Shown here: positions 60,706 to 64,000 of the stretch, in pieces
Position numbering within the stretch: position 1 is the first letter of the stretch
Layout: each line of letters starts with the position of its first letter
Assembly: GCF_018596335.1 (NCBI RefSeq)
Contig: NZ_JAHEPS010000005.1
Coordinates: 248,001-312,000, forward strand
Reading direction: 5' to 3'
Length of the DNA stretch: 64,000 nucleotides
DNA from: Shewanella jiangmenensis
GTDB lineage: Bacteria > Pseudomonadota > Gammaproteobacteria > Enterobacterales > Shewanellaceae
Position numbers and translations under genes: made by a program
The notes under the pieces: generated by a model
Database searches by the model: none
What the model was told of the DNA's origin: nothing
What the model saw: the letters and a program-made list of their open reading frames with translations, nothing else

Positions 60706-62919
60706 ATGACTAAGGGACAAACCCTCAAACCGCTGGTTGTCGCCATGGCACTGGCGTTCGGCCTCAGTGCCTGCGGCAATGACGAGAACAAAGACACCGC
60801 CGCTGCGGTTGACGCGAAGGCCAGCACTGCCTCTCAAGCTGCCACTCAGACCGTCGCTCAAGCTGCCGAGCCAGCACCGGCGGCCGCAGTGAATCCTTTC
60901 TTTGAACCCTACAACACCTATCAGGACATTCCGGCCTTCGACAAAATCGACGAAGCTCACTATCTGCCTGCCTATCAGGAAGGGATTAAGCGCCAGAAGG
61001 CTGAAATTCAGGCAATTATCGACAACGGCGAAGCACCCTCTTTTGCCAACACCATCGAAGCCATGGAAAAAAGCGGCGCGCTGCTAAGCCGGGTTTCGGC
61101 GGTGTTTTACAACCTGACCTCGGCCGATACCACGCCGGGCCTGCAGGCGATTTCCAAAGAAGTGTCGCCCATGCTCTCCTCAGCCCGCGACGATATTTTC
61201 CTGAACGATAAACTGTTCGCCAAAGTCAAAGCGGTATACGACCAGCGTGATAGCCTCGGGCTGAATACCGCTCAGGCTCGCCTGCTGGAAGATACTTACA
61301 AGGGCTTTAGCCGCGGCGGCGCCAACCTCGATGAAGCAGGCAAGGCCAAACTGCGTGAGCTCAATGAAAAGATTGGCAAACTCGGACTCGAGTTTGGTGA
61401 TAACGTGCTTGCCGAAACCAACAGCTTTGAGCTTATCGTCGACGACAAGGCCAAACTCGCAGGCCTGCCACAGAGCGTAATTGATGTTGCCGCCGAAACC
61501 GCCAAGAGCCGAGGCAAAGAAGGCAAATGGGTGTTTACCACCTCGCGTCCGTCCATTACCCCGTTTTTGACCTACGCCGACAACCGCGAGCTGCGCCAGC
61601 AGCTTTATACCGCCTATGTTGAGCGCGCCAACCATAACGACGCCAAAGACAACAAAAAAATCCTGGCTGAGATTGCTGCCCTTCGCGCCGAGCGTGCCAA
61701 GCTTTTGGGCTACAAAACCCACGCCCATTACGTGCTGGAAGAAAACACCGCCAAAAATCCCGACAACGTCTATGCGCTGCTGGATAAGGTGTGGCCTGCG
61801 GCTATCAATCAGGCCAAGGCTGAAGTGGCCGAGATGCAAAAACTGATTGACGCCGAAGGCGGCAACTTCAAGCTCGCCCCCTGGGACTGGGACTACTACG
61901 CCGATAAAATCCGCGTCGCCAAGTACAGCTTTAACGAGCAGGACACCCGCCCTTACTTCTCGCTCGATGCCACCATCGAAGGCGTGTTCTACACAGCCAA
62001 CCGCTTGTTTGGCCTGACATTCAAAGAGCGCACCGATCTGCCCAAGTACCACCCCGACGTGCGCACCTGGGAAGTATTCGACAATGACGGCAAACTGCTG
62101 GCCATCTTTATGGGCGACTACTATGTGCGCGACTCCAAGCGTGGCGGCGCCTGGATGAACGCTTACCGCTCACAGAGCGGCCTTGGCGATAAGCGTGTGG
62201 TGCCGATTATCGTTAACGTGCTCAACTACCCGCGCCCAACCGCGACCGAGCCTTCGCTGCTGACCTTCGATGAAGCCAGCACCCTGTTCCACGAGTTCGG
62301 CCATGCGCTGCACGGCATGCTGTCGAACGTTGAGTACGAAGCCCAGTCCGGCACCTCAGTGCCGCGCGACTACGTGGAGTTCCCATCCCAGGTGACCGAA
62401 AACTGGATGACCCAGCCCGAAGTGCTGTCGCAGTTTGCCAAGCACTACAAGACCGGCGAAGTCATTCCCGATGAGCTGGTGAAAAAAATCCAGGCCGCCA
62501 GCAAGTTCAATCAGGGCTTTGCCACGGTTGAGTACCTTGCCGCCACCAAGCTTGACCTTGACTGGCACACCCTTGAGAGCAGCGAAGTGCAGGACGCTGC
62601 CGCGTTTGAAGCCGCGAGCCTCAAGAAAATGGGCCTGATTGACGAGATTGCGCCGCGCTACCGCTCAACCTACTTCAGCCACATCTTCTCCGGCGGCTAC
62701 TCGGCCGGTTACTACGGTTACATCTGGGCCGACATTCTCGGCGCCGATGCCTTTGACGCCTTCCGCGAAAAAGGCATTTTCAACCCGGATACCGCCAAGG
62801 CGTTCCGTGCGACGGTATTGTCTCAGGGCGGCAGTGAAGACCCCATGCTGCTGTACCGCGAGTTCCGTGGTAAAGACGCCGACATCGAGCCATTGCTGAA
62901 AAGCCGCGGCCTGCTGTAA
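60706..62919 (+). CDS. M3 family peptidase, lipoprotein (peptidyl-dipeptidase Dcp type)
   Basis: A 737-residue zinc metallopeptidase with a lipoprotein signal (MTKGQTLKPLVVAMALAFGL, lipobox LSAC). An Ala/Gln-rich linker of about 40 residues precedes the enzyme. The zinc motif HEFGH is at 529-533 in TLFHEFGHALHGML. The C-terminal block IFSGGYSAGYYGYIWADILG is typical of Dcp. Dcp removes C-terminal dipeptides. The lipobox suggests envelope anchoring. The ATG at 60706 has AGGAAA upstream. Confidence 0.93.
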   Translation: MTKGQTLKPLVVAMALAFGLSACGNDENKDTAAAVDAKASTASQAATQTVAQAAEPAPAAAVNPFFEPYNTYQDIPAFDKIDEAHYLPAYQEGIKRQKAEIQAIIDNGEAPSFANTIEAMEKSGALLSRVSAVFYNLTSADTTPGLQAISKEVSPMLSSARDDIFLNDKLFAKVKAVYDQRDSLGLNTAQARLLEDTYKGFSRGGANLDEAGKAKLRELNEKIGKLGLEFGDNVLAETNSFELIVDDKAKLAGLPQSVIDVAAETAKSRGKEGKWVFTTSRPSITPFLTYADNRELRQQLYTAYVERANHNDAKDNKKILAEIAALRAERAKLLGYKTHAHYVLEENTAKNPDNVYALLDKVWPAAINQAKAEVAEMQKLIDAEGGNFKLAPWDWDYYADKIRVAKYSFNEQDTRPYFSLDATIEGVFYTANRLFGLTFKERTDLPKYHPDVRTWEVFDNDGKLLAIFMGDYYVRDSKRGGAWMNAYRSQSGLGDKRVVPIIVNVLNYPRPTATEPSLLTFDEASTLFHEFGHALHGMLSNVEYEAQSGTSVPRDYVEFPSQVTENWMTQPEVLSQFAKHYKTGEVIPDELVKKIQAASKFNQGFATVEYLAATKLDLDWHTLESSEVQDAAAFEAASLKKMGLIDEIAPRYRSTYFSHIFSGGYSAGYYGYIWADILGADAFDAFREKGIFNPDTAKAFRATVLSQGGSEDPMLLYREFRGKDADIEPLLKSRGLL

Positions 62920-63226
62920 TAACGCTGTAACTGCATAAAAGCTTATATAAAAGCGCCCAATGGGCGCTTTTTGTTGGTCAGAAAAGCACCACAAACCGCT
63001 AAAGTCGCCCACAAAAGCACCAGCCGTGAGTAAAGACACAATTTGATACTCAGTTTCAACCCTCAGGTCACATTTCTGCAGCCATTAGAGCTGATACTCT
63101 TCACGCGCCCAATTGCGCTTAAGCACTGGGCTGGATGATGGAGCGCGCCCACAGAGGTGCGCCCGGGGTAAGGAAGGGACGAATATGTGTTCGCGCCTTC
63201 CATAAATAAAATCAAGAGATATGGAT
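62920..63226. other. Gap between M3 peptidase and the CpdB-like gene
   Basis: 307 bp without a gene. The M3 terminator is at 62949-62972. Beyond it I see no operator or clear promoter; GCGCGCCCACAGAGGTGCGCC (about 63152-63172) can form a short hairpin. Confidence 0.5.
62949..62972 (+). terminator. Rho-independent terminator after the M3 peptidase gene
   Basis: AAAAGCGCCC, AAT, GGGCGCTTTT then TTG, 29 bp after the stop codon. Confidence 0.85.
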
Positions 63227-64000
63227 ATGAATCAAAAACATCTGTTGGCGGTAACCATTGCCGCTGCACTGGGCGTCAGCGCCTGCGGCTCCGACAATGA
63301 CAAAGTAGAAAAAGAGGTGTTGGTGGATCTGCGGGTGATGGAAACCACAGATCTGCACACCAACATCATGGATTTCAACTACTACAGCGGCAAACAGGAC
63401 CCGACCATCGGCCTGGCGCGCACCGCGAGCCTTATCAAGGCCGCCGCCAAAGAAGCCCCCAACCATGTGTTGGTGGATAACGGCGACCTGCTGCAGGGCA
63501 GCCCCATGGGTGACTATATGGCCAAAATCGGCATCGCCGATGGCGCCGTGCACCCGGCCTACAAGGCCATGAATCTGCTGGGATACAGCGTGGGCAACAT
63601 AGGCAACCACGAATTCAACTATGGTTTGGATTTTCTTGAAAAATCCATCGCCGGTGCCGAATTCCCTTACATCAATGCCAACGTCTACTGCGCCGACGAT
63701 AACGGCTGCTGGAAGGGCATCAAAAAGGGCGAGCACCTGTTCACGCCCTACCTGATTGAAGAAAAAGAAGTTATCGACCAAAACGGCGATAAACACATCC
63801 TCAAAATCGGCTACATCGGCTTTGTACCGCCGCAAATCATGCTGTGGGACAAGCAAAACCTCACCGGCAAGGTTGAGCCCGCCGACATAGTGGAAACCGC
63901 CAAAAAATACGTGCCCGAAATGAAAGCCAAGGGCGCCGATATCATTATCGCGATTCCCCACTCTGGCATTGGCTCGGTTGAAAACCCGGGCGACCCCATG
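63227..64000 (+). CDS. 2',3'-cyclic-nucleotide phosphodiesterase/nucleotidase (CpdB-like) lipoprotein, partial
   Basis: The first 258 codons of a gene that runs off the window. A lipoprotein signal ends in the lipobox GVSAC. Then come the metallophosphatase motifs of the 5'-nucleotidase/CpdB family: METTDLHTNIMDF (Asp-x-His), LVDNGDLLQGSP and GNIGNHEFNYG. The order and the TNIMDFNYY sequence match CpdB, which hydrolyses 2',3'-cyclic nucleotides and 3'-nucleotides in the periplasm. In the enzyme from E. coli it is soluble; here it would be lipid-anchored. The start ATG 63227 has AGAG 8 bp upstream; an in-frame ATG two codons earlier is possible. Confidence 0.88.
   Translation, partial: MNQKHLLAVTIAAALGVSACGSDNDKVEKEVLVDLRVMETTDLHTNIMDFNYYSGKQDPTIGLARTASLIKAAAKEAPNHVLVDNGDLLQGSPMGDYMAKIGIADGAVHPAYKAMNLLGYSVGNIGNHEFNYGLDFLEKSIAGAEFPYINANVYCADDNGCWKGIKKGEHLFTPYLIEEKEVIDQNGDKHILKIGYIGFVPPQIMLWDKQNLTGKVEPADIVETAKKYVPEMKAKGADIIIAIPHSGIGSVENPGDPM

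Overview
The window is a stretch of chromosome from a gammaproteobacterium, most likely a Shewanella (Alteromonadales) of the higher-GC kind such as S. amazonensis. This rests on recognised protein families and on gene order shared with Escherichia coli: uvrY-uvrC-pgsA-tRNA(Gly,Cys,Leu), lonH(ycbZ)-fabA-rmf ... uup-rlmKL, zapC-pyrD, and prc-proQ-msrC next to letA-letB. Shewanella-typical members are the 180-kDa NAD-glutamate dehydrogenase, DUF3466, CLCA_X and an hmgA/hpd pair. The species is an inference. I see no phage, insertion sequence, CRISPR array, rRNA operon or origin.

Layout. 1-1.3 kb: tail of a 2OG-Fe(II) oxygenase, then a circularly permuted ribosome-assembly GTPase. 1.6-6.1 kb: leftward uvrY-uvrC-pgsA and tRNA Gly-Cys-Leu, followed by two tRNA-Ser(UGA) genes in a near-perfect 151-bp duplication, each with a consensus promoter and a terminator. 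6.3-15.4 kb: lonH, then fabA with a FabR-like operator inside its promoter, rmf, and the leftward operon rlmKL-glutaredoxin-like-uup-DUF3466. 15.7-16.6 kb: a tandem initiator-tRNA array with four intact genes, one copy whose anticodon arm is replaced by another hairpin, and two 3'-half fragments. 16.7-27.7 kb (all leftward): DsrE-like protein, a CLCA_X zincin-like protein, a PspB-like peptide, an unrecognised secreted protein, zapC, pyrD and the giant glutamate dehydrogenase. 27.9-34.8 kb: a four-gene envelope system (DUF1302 barrel, DUF1329, YCF48-like propeller, RND/MMPL exporter). 35-42 kb: DUF2835, pepN, prc, proQ, msrC and the SOS gene yebG with a LexA box. 42.3-46.1 kb: a LetAB-type phospholipid transport operon in which LetA is split into two overlapping genes and LetB keeps seven MCE repeats. 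46.6-53.2 kb: small metabolic and hypothetical genes. 53.4-56.6 kb: hmgA-hpd (tyrosine/homogentisate) with a divergent LysR regulator, then a LysE exporter. 56.8-64 kb: gamma-glutamyltransferase, an M20 dipeptidase, an M3 peptidase lipoprotein and a CpdB-type nucleotidase lipoprotein, together an envelope scavenging set.

Two themes stand out. The first is envelope transport and turnover: the RND/DUF1302/DUF1329 cluster, LetAB, Prc and several exported peptidases. The second is repeated local duplication. tRNA units are duplicated and decaying at three loci, and at least ten intergenic gaps carry their own unrelated short tandem repeat (about 12-26 bp, 2-6 degenerate copies), often starting at a stop codon or just outside a start codon. 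The cluster best placed to be an under-described system is the DUF1302/DUF1329/YCF48/RND operon. The repeat tracts are the most unusual sequence-level signal.
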